NCBI GenBank assembly: GCA_038223055.1
Contig: JBBRHF010000126.1
Coordinates: forward strand, 1 to 13,338
DNA length: 13,338 bases
DNA from: JBBRHF01 sp038223055
GTDB taxonomy: Bacteria; Actinomycetota; Actinomycetes; JACCUZ01
Direction: 5' to 3'
Below the pieces are notes generated by a model that did no database searches, had not been told where the DNA came from, and saw only the letters and a list, made by a program, of their open reading frames with translations. Each line of letters opens with the position of its first letter. Position 1 is the stretch's first letter. Below are positions 1-6,347 of this stretch, piece after piece. The position numbers and the translations under genes are program-made.

Positions 1-165
1 TTCGTCGGTGCCCAGGAGGTCAACGATGGTGACGGGCTCGCCCTCCAGAGCCCTGGTGAGCACGTCGCGCGCCTCCGCCTCGACCGACCGGTGACGCTGC
101 TTGGCACGCGCGCGAAGCGCAGCCTTGGTCCCCGCGGGAAGGTTGCGGATCAGGATCTGTTCCAT
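1..165 (-). CDS. FitA-like ribbon-helix-helix antitoxin (5' part)
   Basis: The visible 55 residues begin MEQILIRNLPAGTKAALRAR and continue through a helix rich in Arg and Glu to a VTIVDLLGT segment. This is the pattern of FitA/VapB-type antitoxins: an N-terminal ribbon-helix-helix DNA-binding domain (beta strand near residues 2-8, helices near 11-25 and 28-42), then a tail that wraps the toxin. The frame is open to the window edge, so the C-terminus and any partner toxin lie outside. The start at 165 is supported by a GGAGGTGGT ribosome binding site just upstream, next to a 14-bp-spaced direct repeat that would suit autorepression. In this family the antitoxin binds a PIN-domain RNase (FitB/VapC) and represses its own operon. 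The domain assignment is fairly secure; the partner is inferred. Confidence 0.8.
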   Translation of the reverse strand, partial: MEQILIRNLPAGTKAALRARAKQRHRSVEAEARDVLTRALEGEPVTIVDLLGTDE

Positions 166-177
166 AACGACCACCTC

Positions 178-200
178 CGATATCACTCAAACGATATCAC
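178..200 (-). promoter_or_regulatory. probable antitoxin operator: direct repeat of GTGATATCG
   Basis: On the minus strand GTGATATCG occurs twice with a 5-nt gap (copies at 192-200 and 178-186, period 14 bp). The downstream copy abuts the ribosome binding site of the antitoxin gene. Each copy contains the palindrome GATATC, so each could seat one ribbon-helix-helix dimer. The AT content stands out from the surrounding DNA. Position and symmetry suggest an autoregulatory operator overlapping the promoter; no -35/-10 pair could be assigned with confidence. Confidence 0.55.
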
Positions 201-538
201 TACCTGGGTCGACGTGCCGCCACGACAGCATCAGCGCGACTGCACCGGATGCGGTCATCCCGGTGGACGAACCGCGTCCGGCGACCCCCGCGCCGGCCGA
301 GCCGACAGGCGAGCTCGTCCCGCACGGGATCGTCCAACGGCCCGAGCCGTCGTCAACGCGGCCTACCAGCCGCGTTGCTGCCACCGTTCGAGGTGGGGTC
401 GCTCGTCGCCGACGGTGGTGTCGGCGACGTGTCCGGGGTGTACACCCCGCAGACACCGCTCGTCGGGCTGAGGCGAAGCCCCGTGAGAACGTTGGTCGCG
501 GCGTTGCCCTGTGATCAGGGTTGATGTGACCGGGCCGG
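201..538. other. gene-free spacer with a 16-bp palindrome
   Basis: No convincing gene was seen; open frames here are overlapping and lack family resemblance. One minus-strand frame ends near 363 with a protein-like tail (ERPHLERWQQRGW), possibly a decayed gene end. Positions 434-449 form a perfect 16-bp palindrome, CGGGGTGTACACCCCG, of operator or small-hairpin type. Short inverted repeats lie at 507-520 (CCCTG-TGAT-CAGGG) and 527-541 (TGACC/GGTCA arms overlapping the stop of the next gene). Either could help end transcription of the phosphatase gene that finishes at 539. Confidence 0.5.
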
Positions 539-2533
539 TCAGAGGTCGAACTCTGCCCACACGACCTTGCTGAGGTCCTGGGACTGCACACCCCATCGGG
601 TGGCGAAGGCTTCGACCAGGCGCAGACCTCGGCCGCTGGTGGACTCCTGGCCGTCCTCGCTGCCCTTGGACGTCTTGGGCATCCGGTGGCTGTCGTCGGT
701 GACCTCGATGCGCAGCAGGTGGCCGGTGTAGGACAGCGCGATCTCGATGTGGTCCTCTCCGTGGCGGGCGGCGTTGGTGATGAGCTCGCTGACGACCAGC
801 TCGACCGACGTGGCGCAGTCGTGGTCGACTTCCCAGGCGCTGAGCAGCTGGCGGGTGAAGCGGCGCGCGTGGAGCACCGAGGCCGGTGTGGCCGGGAGAC
901 GGTGGCGGGCCAGCCGTGCCGGGACCTCGTCAGTGACGTCAAGCCGTGCGATGAGCAGCGCCACGTCGTCGTGCCCGGTCGAGACTCGAGTCGCGAGCAG
1001 CATGTCGGCGATCACGTCCGGTGTGGCGCCGCGGTGCGCGTGGAGGGTGTCGCGGACGCGGCCGAAGCCGCGGCCGATGTCCTCCCCGCGCACCTCGATG
1101 AGCCCGTCGGTGAATAGGGCCAGAGCACAGCCGGCGGGCAGCGTGCTGGTCGTCTCCAACCAGTGCATGCCGGAGTCGAGCACCCCCAAGGGCGGCCCCG
1201 TATCGGTCGGGACTTCGAGGACGACCCCGTCGGTCGCGACGGCCTGCAAGGCTGGATGGCCCGCGCTGACTGTGGTGATCAGGTGGTCGCGCGGATGGAG
1301 CTGGCAGTAGGCCAAGGTCACCATCCGGTCGCGGCCCAGGCCGACCAGGAACAGGTTCGTGCGCTCCAGAACGACGGCGGGCGGGTGTCCCTCCCCGGCG
1401 TAGGCGCGGACCGCGCTGCGGACAAGTCCCATCAGGGCGGCCGCGGCCAGGTCATGGCCCTCCACGTCGCCCATCACGATGCCCGCCGACCCGCCCGGCA
1501 GCGGGACCACGTCATACCAGTCACCGCCGATCTCGGCGGTGGCGTCGCTGGCGACGTAGCGTGCCGCCAGCGCCAGGCCGGCCACGACTGGCAGCCGCTT
1601 GGGAAGCAGCTGCCGCTGCAGCTCACCGAGGCTGCTCTTCTGCAGGGCCAGCAGCCGGGCCCGCAGCAGCGCCTGGGCTGCCATCGCCGCGGTGGTCGCC
1701 AAAAACTGCTGGTCACCGACGTCGAATTTCCGCTCGGTGGCAAAGGTGATGACCAGAGCCCCGAGCCGCATTCGTCCGGCGACCAGCGGAAGCGCGGCCA
1801 GCGCCCGCCAGCCGGTGCGGGCCACGGCAGCGGCCACCTCGGGGGTGGTCGTGAGGTCCTGGTCGACGGATTCCGCGTAGACCGGGCGGCCGGTCCGCCA
1901 GGCCCTGATCCCCGGTGTCGCGGTTCTCAGCGGGTACTCCTGCCAGTTTGCGGCCAGCTCACCCGCCAGGCTGTGCCATGCCACCGCCCGGGCAACCGCC
2001 CGTTCCTCGTCGATGAGAAGAATCGACCCGTCGGCGGCTCCCATAAGTGGCAGGACCCCTGCCACCAGCGCCTCGTTGATAGCCAGGTCGGTGGTGGCCT
2101 GTGCCAGGGACTCCCCGAGGCGGACCAGCTGCTCGGACCGGTGGGCAGCGAGCTGCTGGTCGCTGATGTTGTTGACGATGACCACCAGACCGGTCGACAT
2201 CGGCAGGGCGATCTGCTCGAACCACGCCGAGGCCGGTTCGTCGTACCAGACCAGCCGCTGGCGCACCTGGGTACTCAGTGCCCGCAGGCACGCTGCGTAC
2301 TGCTCGGTGTCGGCTACGCCGGGAAACACTTCCTCGATCGGCAGGCCGACGAGGTCAACAGCGCGCCGCCCGATGAGGCCCGCGGCCCTCGGGGAGACGT
2401 AGGCGTACCGCGACCCCGTGTCGATCACCGTGACAGCGTCCCCCAGCTGATCCAGCAATTCCGGGGTCAGGAACTCGGTGAGTTCCGACGCCGGCATGAG
2501 GCCGATTGTCGCAGGCCCGGTGACTTTTCGCAT
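539..2533 (-). CDS. PAS-GAF-PP2C (SpoIIE-type) phosphatase with C-terminal anti-sigma-kinase-like ATPase domain
   Basis: 664 residues. Domain order: PAS (about 20-125), GAF (about 135-295), SpoIIE/PP2C phosphatase (about 305-532), then an RsbW-like HATPase (about 545-664). Phosphatase motifs are visible: GGDWYD at 336-341, GDVEGHD at 355-361, TDGLIE at 475-480 and GHDDVALL at 520-527, which carry the metal-binding Asp residues. The ATPase shows the N-box ELITNAARHG (583-592) and a G-box GRGLRLVEAFATRWG (634-648). Family knowledge: RsbU/RsbP phosphatases dephosphorylate an anti-anti-sigma (STAS) protein and RsbW-like kinases phosphorylate it, so this single chain could do both, as in the multidomain Rv1364c type. 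No STAS domain is present in it or in the window. The start at 2533 has a GGAGGG ribosome binding site 8 nt upstream. No membrane segment was seen, so it is probably cytosolic. What the PAS and GAF domains sense is unknown. Confidence 0.9.
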   Translation of the reverse strand: MRKVTGPATIGLMPASELTEFLTPELLDQLGDAVTVIDTGSRYAYVSPRAAGLIGRRAVDLVGLPIEEVFPGVADTEQYAACLRALSTQVRQRLVWYDEPASAWFEQIALPMSTGLVVIVNNISDQQLAAHRSEQLVRLGESLAQATTDLAINEALVAGVLPLMGAADGSILLIDEERAVARAVAWHSLAGELAANWQEYPLRTATPGIRAWRTGRPVYAESVDQDLTTTPEVAAAVARTGWRALAALPLVAGRMRLGALVITFATERKFDVGDQQFLATTAAMAAQALLRARLLALQKSSLGELQRQLLPKRLPVVAGLALAARYVASDATAEIGGDWYDVVPLPGGSAGIVMGDVEGHDLAAAALMGLVRSAVRAYAGEGHPPAVVLERTNLFLVGLGRDRMVTLAYCQLHPRDHLITTVSAGHPALQAVATDGVVLEVPTDTGPPLGVLDSGMHWLETTSTLPAGCALALFTDGLIEVRGEDIGRGFGRVRDTLHAHRGATPDVIADMLLATRVSTGHDDVALLIARLDVTDEVPARLARHRLPATPASVLHARRFTRQLLSAWEVDHDCATSVELVVSELITNAARHGEDHIEIALSYTGHLLRIEVTDDSHRMPKTSKGSEDGQESTSGRGLRLVEAFATRWGVQSQDLSKVVWAEFDL

Positions 2534-2617
2534 TGTTCGCGCCCTCCAGCCGGTCCACGTGCGTCCTCGCCGCGCGCCGGAATCTCGTTCCGTCCGTGCG
2601 AACCCGCAAAATGCCGA

Positions 2618-2651
2618 CGACGCCGGGCAGCTCGTTCGCTACCCGGCGTCG
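2618..2651. terminator. 10-bp stem-loop between phasin-like gene and phosphatase gene
   Basis: CGACGCCGGG (2618-2627) pairs perfectly with CCCGGCGTCG (2642-2651) around a 14-nt loop. There is no T-tract on the minus strand, as is common for actinobacterial hairpins. It lies about 80 nt beyond the stop of the phasin-like gene and 85 nt before the phosphatase start. It could be a terminator, or a leader structure if transcription reads through. Confidence 0.45.
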
Positions 2652-2681
2652 CCGGCTGACTTTTCAGCTGGCGACGGGCGT

Positions 2682-2697
2682 CCCTCCCGATGGAGGG
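2682..2697 (-). terminator. short hairpin 34 nt after the phasin-like gene
   Basis: CCCTCC (2682-2687) and GGAGGG (2692-2697) form a 6-bp GC-rich stem with a 4-nt loop, 34 nt downstream of the phasin-like stop codon. Together with the longer stem-loop at 2618-2651 it may end that transcript. There is no T-run. Confidence 0.4.
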
Positions 2698-2731
2698 TGT
2701 GGTCGACAGCGGCGGGTCGGGGCGGTAGGCC

Positions 2732-3208
2732 CTACTTCTGGTCGTCCTCGACCAAGCGCTCGCGCAGCTCATCGACGTTGCCGGTCTTGGGCAGGTCCCT
2801 GGCGGCCAGCTGGTCCTGAATCTCGACCTTGGTCATGTCCTCGTACACCTTGGCGGCCTGCTCGCGCACGGCCTTCTCGGTGGCCTCGGCCTGCTCGCGC
2901 ACGGCCTTCTCGGTGGCCACGACCTGCTCGCGCACGGCCGTGCCGGCGGATTCGATCTGGCCACGCAGCGTCTCGCTGACCTCGCTGGTCACGCCGACGA
3001 ACTTCTTGGCGAAGTCGCGCTGGACCTCGAGGGTCTTCTCAAAGAAGTCGAACACCTGGTCGACGAAGGCGTTGGCGTCAACGAAACCGGAGGAGGCGCC
3101 GGGGCCGCCGAAGACCTTCTTCAGGTCCTTCGTGAGGGACTCGAAGACGTCGGTGCCGGTGTCGGCGGCCTGGCGGACGGTGCCCATGTACTGGTCCTGG
3201 ATGGTCAT
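2732..3208 (-). CDS. phasin-like coiled-coil protein with C-terminal SAP-like motif
   Basis: 158 residues, no signal peptide or membrane helix. Residues 1-90 are amphipathic helix of phasin type (FVDQVFDFFEKTLEVQRDFA near 48-67), suited to coating granules or other hydrophobic surfaces. Residues 91-123 are three 11-residue repeats of the form AVREQ(A/V)xATEK, a hendecad pattern also typical of LEA-like amphipathic helices. Residues 125-153 (MTKVEIQDQLAARDLPKTGN, then VDELRERL) match the SAP helix-extended loop-helix motif, which in other proteins binds nucleic acid. The protein might therefore link nucleoid and granule surface, as PhaM- or PhaF-like proteins do, but that is inference. The start at 3208 follows an AAAGGA site about 11 nt upstream. 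The promoter region contains the 13+18 bp element also found before the collagen gene. A pure stress-response coiled coil is the main alternative. Confidence 0.72.
   Translation of the reverse strand: MTIQDQYMGTVRQAADTGTDVFESLTKDLKKVFGGPGASSGFVDANAFVDQVFDFFEKTLEVQRDFAKKFVGVTSEVSETLRGQIESAGTAVREQVVATEKAVREQAEATEKAVREQAAKVYEDMTKVEIQDQLAARDLPKTGNVDELRERLVEDDQK
2857..2939 (-). repeat. 33-bp tandem repeat encoding 11-residue hendecads
   Basis: Copies begin at 2857, 2890 and 2923, exactly 33 bp apart. The first 17 bp (CCTGCTCGCGCACGGCC on the plus strand) are identical in all three; the first 29 bp are identical in the first two. The unit encodes an 11-residue helix turn of the phasin-like protein. 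Identity at nucleotide level suggests recent duplication by slippage or recombination, so copy number may vary between strains. Confidence 0.8.
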
Positions 3209-3236
3209 GTGTGACTGGTTCCTTTCGCTTGTTGGC

Positions 3237-3277
3237 TTGTGATTGAAATGCTACGCCCCTCGCTTGAGATGTCAAGC
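3237..3277. promoter_or_regulatory. bipartite upstream element, copy A (phasin-like/glsB intergenic region)
   Basis: Plus-strand blocks TTGTGATTGAAAT (3237-3249) and TCGCTTGAGATGTCAAGC (3260-3277) are separated by 10 nt. The same blocks, 13/13 and 17/18 identical, recur before the collagen gene at 7422-7463 with an 11-nt spacer. The second block holds a perfect inverted repeat, GCTTGA-N4-TCAAGC, of operator type. On the minus strand TTGACA-N16-TAGCAT could serve as -35/-10 for the phasin-like gene, giving a leader of roughly 40 nt. It lies between divergent genes and could also influence the plus-strand glsB-like gene. The repetition is certain; the role is inferred. Confidence 0.7.
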
Positions 3278-3403
3278 AGAGCGCACACGGCTTGCCGCTG
3301 CCACTCGAGTTGTCGAGGCGGCGGTCGTGTGACCATGCCCACCGTCGGCCCAGGGACCGATCAACGCGACGGCGTGGTTCCGTCAGGTGGCAAGGTTCAG
3401 ATC

Positions 3404-3664
3404 ATGATCGGTTTCCTCGTCGCAGGCCTCATCATCGGAGCGCTCGCGCGCCTCATCAAGCCCGGCAAGCAGAACCTCGGGCTGCTGGCCACCCTCGGCA
3501 TCGGGCTCGTCGGGTCCCTCATCGGCGGCCTCATCGCCCAACTCTTCGGCACCGGGGGCATCTTCGAGCTCAACGTCCTCGGGTTCGTGCTGGCCGTCGT
3601 CGCCGCCGTGCTGCTCATCGGCGTAGCCGAGGGGGTCGCGGGCAAAGACAAGAGCGCCGCCTGA
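3404..3664 (+). CDS. GlsB/YeaQ/YmgE family membrane stress protein
   Basis: 86 residues with three hydrophobic helices (about 2-17, 26-48 and 55-77) and glycine-rich packing (LLATLGIGLVGSLIGGLIAQ). The loop RLIKPGKQNLG after helix 1 and the short charged end GKDKSAA match the GlsB/YeaQ/YmgE transglycosylase-associated family, which is usually 80-90 residues long. Members are small inner-membrane proteins induced by general or envelope stress; their biochemical role is not settled and the transglycosylase label is historical. I chose ATG 3404 because conservation begins with MIGFLVAGLIIG; the frame is open further upstream but that part is not family-like. The ribosome binding site is weak (CAAGG, 8-9 nt upstream). 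It is divergent from the phasin-like gene and shares its intergenic region. Confidence 0.9.
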   Translation: MIGFLVAGLIIGALARLIKPGKQNLGLLATLGIGLVGSLIGGLIAQLFGTGGIFELNVLGFVLAVVAAVLLIGVAEGVAGKDKSAA

Positions 3665-3666
3665 CT

Positions 3667-3690
3667 CGGCCGGCCGGCCGGCCGGCCGGC
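3667..3690 (+). terminator. (CGGC)6 self-complementary repeat after the glsB-like gene
   Basis: Six perfect copies of the tetranucleotide CGGC start two bases after the glsB-like stop codon. The run is self-complementary and can fold into a stem of up to 10 bp, so it may act as a terminator. It is also a slippage-prone simple repeat whose length may vary between strains. Confidence 0.5.
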
Positions 3691-3701
3691 ACACGATGCG
3701 G

Positions 3702-3893
3702 CCCACCATGGTCGGACAACACGAAGGCCGCTAACTCGCGCAGTGCGGCGTCGTCGTTGGCGAGCAGGGCCAGCGCTTCATGAAACTCCTCCTCGGTGTC
3801 GGAGAGTGGCCTGGTGAGGGGGACCTCGACGTACCCGCGGTCGTCGTTGTTCCATGGCCAGGACCTGCAGATCGCCAGACGTTTTTCCCACTC
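3702..3893 (-). pseudogene. unassigned coding-like fragment without a start
   Basis: This minus-strand frame has high third-position GC and reads like protein: WEKRLAICRSWPWNNDDRGY, then VEVPLTRPLSDTEEEFHEAL and ALLANDDAALRELAAFVLSD. There is no ATG in the frame and it runs out into the CGGC repeat. The helical acidic part resembles an antitoxin or small regulator, but I recognise no family. It sits at the edge of the toxin-antitoxin relic region, so it is probably the remains of a gene cut at both ends. Confidence 0.35.
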
Positions 3894-3998
3894 TCGGCAT
3901 CCACGTCGGTGACCACCGACTGGAGAGCGCCTGCATCGACCGAGTCACGCCGGGCGCGTCAACAGAGGTGCACGACGCCCCACAATGCGCCGCCGGCT

Positions 3999-4174
3999 TC
4001 AGTGCGCGAGAGACTCGACCGGCTGGACGCCACGGATTCCGCCGACACCCCGGCCGGGCGGGCCCAGTGGTCACCGACGTTGCCGGCCGCATCCGCGCGG
4101 CCATGGATCCCGATGCCCTTGGCGGGGAGCACGGAGACCTGCTGTATGGCGGCCCTGACGGGCTTCCCGCGTGA
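3999..4174 (+). pseudogene. vapB antitoxin relic, frameshifted
   Basis: Two pieces in different frames match one antitoxin. The first, from 3999, reads SVRERLDRLDATDSADTPAG, like the EAVRERLDRL segment of Rv0623-type VapB proteins. The second reads VTDVAGRIRAAMDPDAL and ends HGDLLYGGPDGLPA at a TGA (4172-4174); the (D/E)HGDLLYxxxGLP ending is characteristic of this VapB type. A frameshift near 4065-4075 separates them, and the N-terminal DNA-binding part is not recognisable. The stop overlaps the GTG of the vapC relic (GTGA), preserving the translational coupling of an intact vapBC pair. It cannot make a normal antitoxin. Confidence 0.65.
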
Positions 4175-4332
4175 TCGTCGACACCTCTGCCCTTATCGCG
4201 CTGATCCGGGAGGAGGCCGACTCCGCCAGGTACGCCGAGGCTCTCGCCGCACCCGGTTCAGCTCCGAGGATCTCGGCGGGCACCTACCTCGAGGCTGGGA
4301 TTGTCGTGGAAGTGGCAGCAGCGCGAGCATGA
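4171..4332 (+). pseudogene. truncated vapC toxin (PIN domain)
   Basis: The 53-residue product starts VIVDTSALIALIREEADSAR and continues APRISAGTYLEAGIVVE before a TGA at 4330. The opening VDTSALIAL carries the first PIN acidic residue and SAGTYLEAGIVV the conserved Glu helix, so it is a VapC toxin of the family with (M/V)IVDTSA starts. Intact VapC proteins are about 130 residues; here the C-terminal half with the remaining catalytic Asp residues is missing. The DNA after the stop encodes something else, so the loss is a deletion or replacement, not a point stop. Such RNases normally cleave tRNA, rRNA or mRNA; this remnant should be inactive. Confidence 0.75.
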
Positions 4333-4453
4333 CCTCGACGAGCGTGTCCAGGTTGGCCGGGTGTCCGTCCACGAGATGGGTGAGGACTTCCTGTGGCACC
4401 TCGAGGAGTTGGACGATGTCAACGGCCGTGGTGACCTCGGCTCGCCCGAGTGA
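4325..4453 (+). pseudogene. unassigned fragment coupled to RelE-like relic
   Basis: In this frame the DNA reads EHDLDERVQVGRVSVHEMGE, then DFLWHLEELDDVNGRGDLGS and PE before TGA at 4451-4453. Codon use is typical of coding in this genome (purine first, GC third), and the stop overlaps the GTG of the next relic (GTGA). That suggests the tail of the upstream partner, perhaps an antitoxin, of the toxin fragment that follows. No start codon or family is recognisable. The opposite strand also reads plausibly (VPQEVLTHLVDGHPANLDTL), so strand is not certain. Confidence 0.35.
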
Positions 4454-4587
4454 AGTTCGAGACGACCCGTTACCGGCGCCTCAAGCCCGAACACGCGTCC
4501 GAGTTCAAGAAGGTCGTGCGTGACAGGTTCGTTCCGGCGTGCGATGCGTACGCCGCGAACCCGTGCAGTACGCAGACCGCGCCGTAG
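4450..4587 (+). pseudogene. truncated RelE-like toxin
   Basis: The 45-residue product begins VKFETTRYRRLKPEHASEFK and continues KVVRDRFVPACDAYAANP before a short unrelated tail and TAG at 4585. I recognise the pattern of small actinobacterial RelE/ParE-fold toxins that begin MKFETT, have (Y/W)RRLKPEH and an ACDAY helix, and are normally about 90-110 residues. The catalytic C-terminal beta sheet is absent. It overlaps the preceding frame by GTGA and ends 10 bp from the convergent phosphatase gene, so that boundary may be the deletion or insertion point. Family assignment is from memory of the motif and is moderate. Confidence 0.45.
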
Positions 4588-4596
4588 TGTCGCCCC

Positions 4597-6051
4597 TCAC
4601 CATTCTCGCTTTAGCGTTCCGCTGGCGCGATGGGCATCGGCGCCATACATGCTGTCGCGGTCGCTGCCATGCCGTCCGTGCCAGTCCAGGCACAGCAGTG
4701 TCGCGTCGTCACTGAGAGCATGCCCCGTCGCCTCGAGAGCCCGGTCGGCCAATGCGCGGACCGCCTCGCGCGGGTGAAGCGACCTGGTGTCCTTGATCGC
4801 CGCGGGAAGGTCCACATCGGCAGCGTTGCGTTCGAGCATGCCGTCAGTGACCAGGACGATCCGATCGCCCGGCTGCAGGGTGAACCGGCTTTGGCTGAAG
4901 GTGGCGTCAGCGAACAGCCCGAGCGGAAGGTCCACGGGCAGCTCCATGGTGCTGACATCTGAGCCGTGGGCGAAGTAGGGGGCGACGTGCCCCGCGTTGA
5001 CCATCTCCATCGAGCCTGTGCGTAGGTCGACGCGAGCGATGAGTCCGGTTACGAAGTCCTCGAGCCCGATGGCAGCGCCGTGCTCGGCCAGAGCTCGGTT
5101 CGCGAAATGAGCCTGGTCGAGCAGGGGAACGCCCTGGTGGCGGCTGTTTCGCAGGCTGCCAACGCACAAGGTGGCGCTCAGGGCAGCAGCGACGCCGTGC
5201 CCCATCGCGTCGGTCATCGACAGGTGCAGCAGGTCGCGCTCCAAGCTGAAGTCGAACGTATCGCCGGCGATGTCGGCAGCGGGCTCCAGCCATCCTGCGA
5301 GCGTGAAGGCCCCGGCTTCACACGTCTGAGGGCCGGGAAGCAGGCGGTGCTGGATTTCCGCGGACAGACTAAACGGCCGAGTGCGCTGTCCCCACTCATA
5401 CAGGTCGGTGTGCCTTCGGCTCGCGATGACCACGAACGCCAAGAGATGAGCGAGCCGGGCGATCTCGCCGACGGTCCCACCTCCAGGCTCCTCGGGGATG
5501 AACAGCTCCAGCAACCCGATGACCTCGCCGCGCTCACTCACCGGGGCGAGCACCCGCCATTGGTCGACCGACCCAGAGCTCAGCCTGTCGGGGCCTGGCG
5601 CAAGGATCTGCAGCTTCTGGGTGCGTACCGCCTCCTCAGCCGGCCCTCCGTCGAACGGCACAAACGTCGCGGATTCCTCCGCCACTCGCCGTTCTCCGCC
5701 TGTCAAAATGACGCGGCCCGTCCCCCCTGGGGTGTCCAGCTGCACGTGCGCGAGGCGGACCAGTGCCCGTCCCGACATGTCGGCGATCAGGAAGGACACC
5801 GCCGTGGCTCCGAGCGCCAGGCCCAGCTCCCGTGTCACCGCCTCGACCGCCTCGACCGGGGAAGCGGCTTCCGCGGCTCCCAACACTTTCCCCACGTCTG
5901 TGGACCCCGCCCGCTCCTGCATGGTCGGAGCATAGGCGTCACGGTCCCGCGCCCGAGGGTGCAGCGGAGCACTGACGAACCACCTAATGGTTTGGGCCAG
6001 CCGGTGAGTCCGCGCGCCAGCTTGTGTTCCAAACGCGAACGGTAGCAACAT
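4597..6051 (-). CDS. GAF-PP2C (SpoIIE-type) serine phosphatase
   Basis: 484 residues from the chosen start. A divergent GAF-like sensor domain spans about 60-210; the SpoIIE/PP2C phosphatase domain spans about 228-457. Motifs: IAGDTFDF at 261-268 (metal Asp, GDxFD), TDAMGHG at 280-286, VNAGHVAPY near 351-359, TDGMLE at 402-407 and SDDATLLCLD at 447-456. It has no kinase domain, unlike the phosphatase at 539-2533. Family role: dephosphorylation of a STAS anti-anti-sigma factor in a partner-switching pathway, probably in the cytosol. ATG 6051 is preceded by a strong AGGAG site (GTAGGAGTAACC). An internal ATG at 5922 lies closer to the conserved region but has no good site, and the first 43 residues look unconserved, so the start remains uncertain. 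The 3' end faces the truncated RelE-like relic. Confidence 0.88.
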   Translation of the reverse strand: MLLPFAFGTQAGARTHRLAQTIRWFVSAPLHPRARDRDAYAPTMQERAGSTDVGKVLGAAEAASPVEAVEAVTRELGLALGATAVSFLIADMSGRALVRLAHVQLDTPGGTGRVILTGGERRVAEESATFVPFDGGPAEEAVRTQKLQILAPGPDRLSSGSVDQWRVLAPVSERGEVIGLLELFIPEEPGGGTVGEIARLAHLLAFVVIASRRHTDLYEWGQRTRPFSLSAEIQHRLLPGPQTCEAGAFTLAGWLEPAADIAGDTFDFSLERDLLHLSMTDAMGHGVAAALSATLCVGSLRNSRHQGVPLLDQAHFANRALAEHGAAIGLEDFVTGLIARVDLRTGSMEMVNAGHVAPYFAHGSDVSTMELPVDLPLGLFADATFSQSRFTLQPGDRIVLVTDGMLERNAADVDLPAAIKDTRSLHPREAVRALADRALEATGHALSDDATLLCLDWHGRHGSDRDSMYGADAHRASGTLKREW

Positions 6052-6160
6052 GGTTACTCCTACCTGCGGCCCCATGTAGTCGCGGAGTTGCCGGTGAGGC
6101 GAGCGGCTCGTGCGTGACGCAGCTTTCGGTTTTGCCAGCGGTCCTGCCGGCATTTGTTAG

Positions 6161-6181
6161 GCCAGATCTGGCGTCAGATCT
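6161..6181. promoter_or_regulatory. paired AGATCT palindromes upstream of the phosphatase gene
   Basis: GCCAGATCTGGC (6161-6172) is a perfect 12-bp palindrome, and a second AGATCT follows at 6176-6181, 12 bp from the first. The pair lies about 110-130 bp before the phosphatase start and could be an operator. The evidence is symmetry and position only. Confidence 0.3.
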
Positions 6182-6280
6182 CCTTGCGAAACGCGGTGAG
6201 GGCGGGCAGGTCGGTGCGGGCGTTCACACAGGCGCACCGGGAGCAATCGGCAGGGACCTGAGCGTGGGTTCCGCCACGGC

Positions 6281-6347
6281 GACGGCGCCCCGGCCCGCGG
6301 AGCGGGACGAGGCGCCGTCAAGGGTGCACATCTGGCTAGCTGTGCAC
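6281..6347 (-). terminator. double hairpin terminator of the collagen gene
   Basis: GTGCACA (6324-6330) pairs with TGTGCAC (6341-6347) just beyond the collagen stop. Then GACGGCGCC (6281-6289) pairs with GGCGCCGTC (6311-6319), with an inner CCCGC/GCGGG stem (6294-6298, 6302-6306). The second structure is strong and 35 nt after the stop codon. There is no T-tract; I read it as an actinobacterial-type terminator. Confidence 0.6.

Noticed and set aside
1163..2659. 498-residue plus-strand open frame
   Set aside because: It is antisense to the PAS-GAF-PP2C gene, has no family resemblance, and is a product of high GC content.
5080..6045. 321-residue plus-strand open frame
   Set aside because: Antisense to the second phosphatase, whose motifs are complete on the minus strand.
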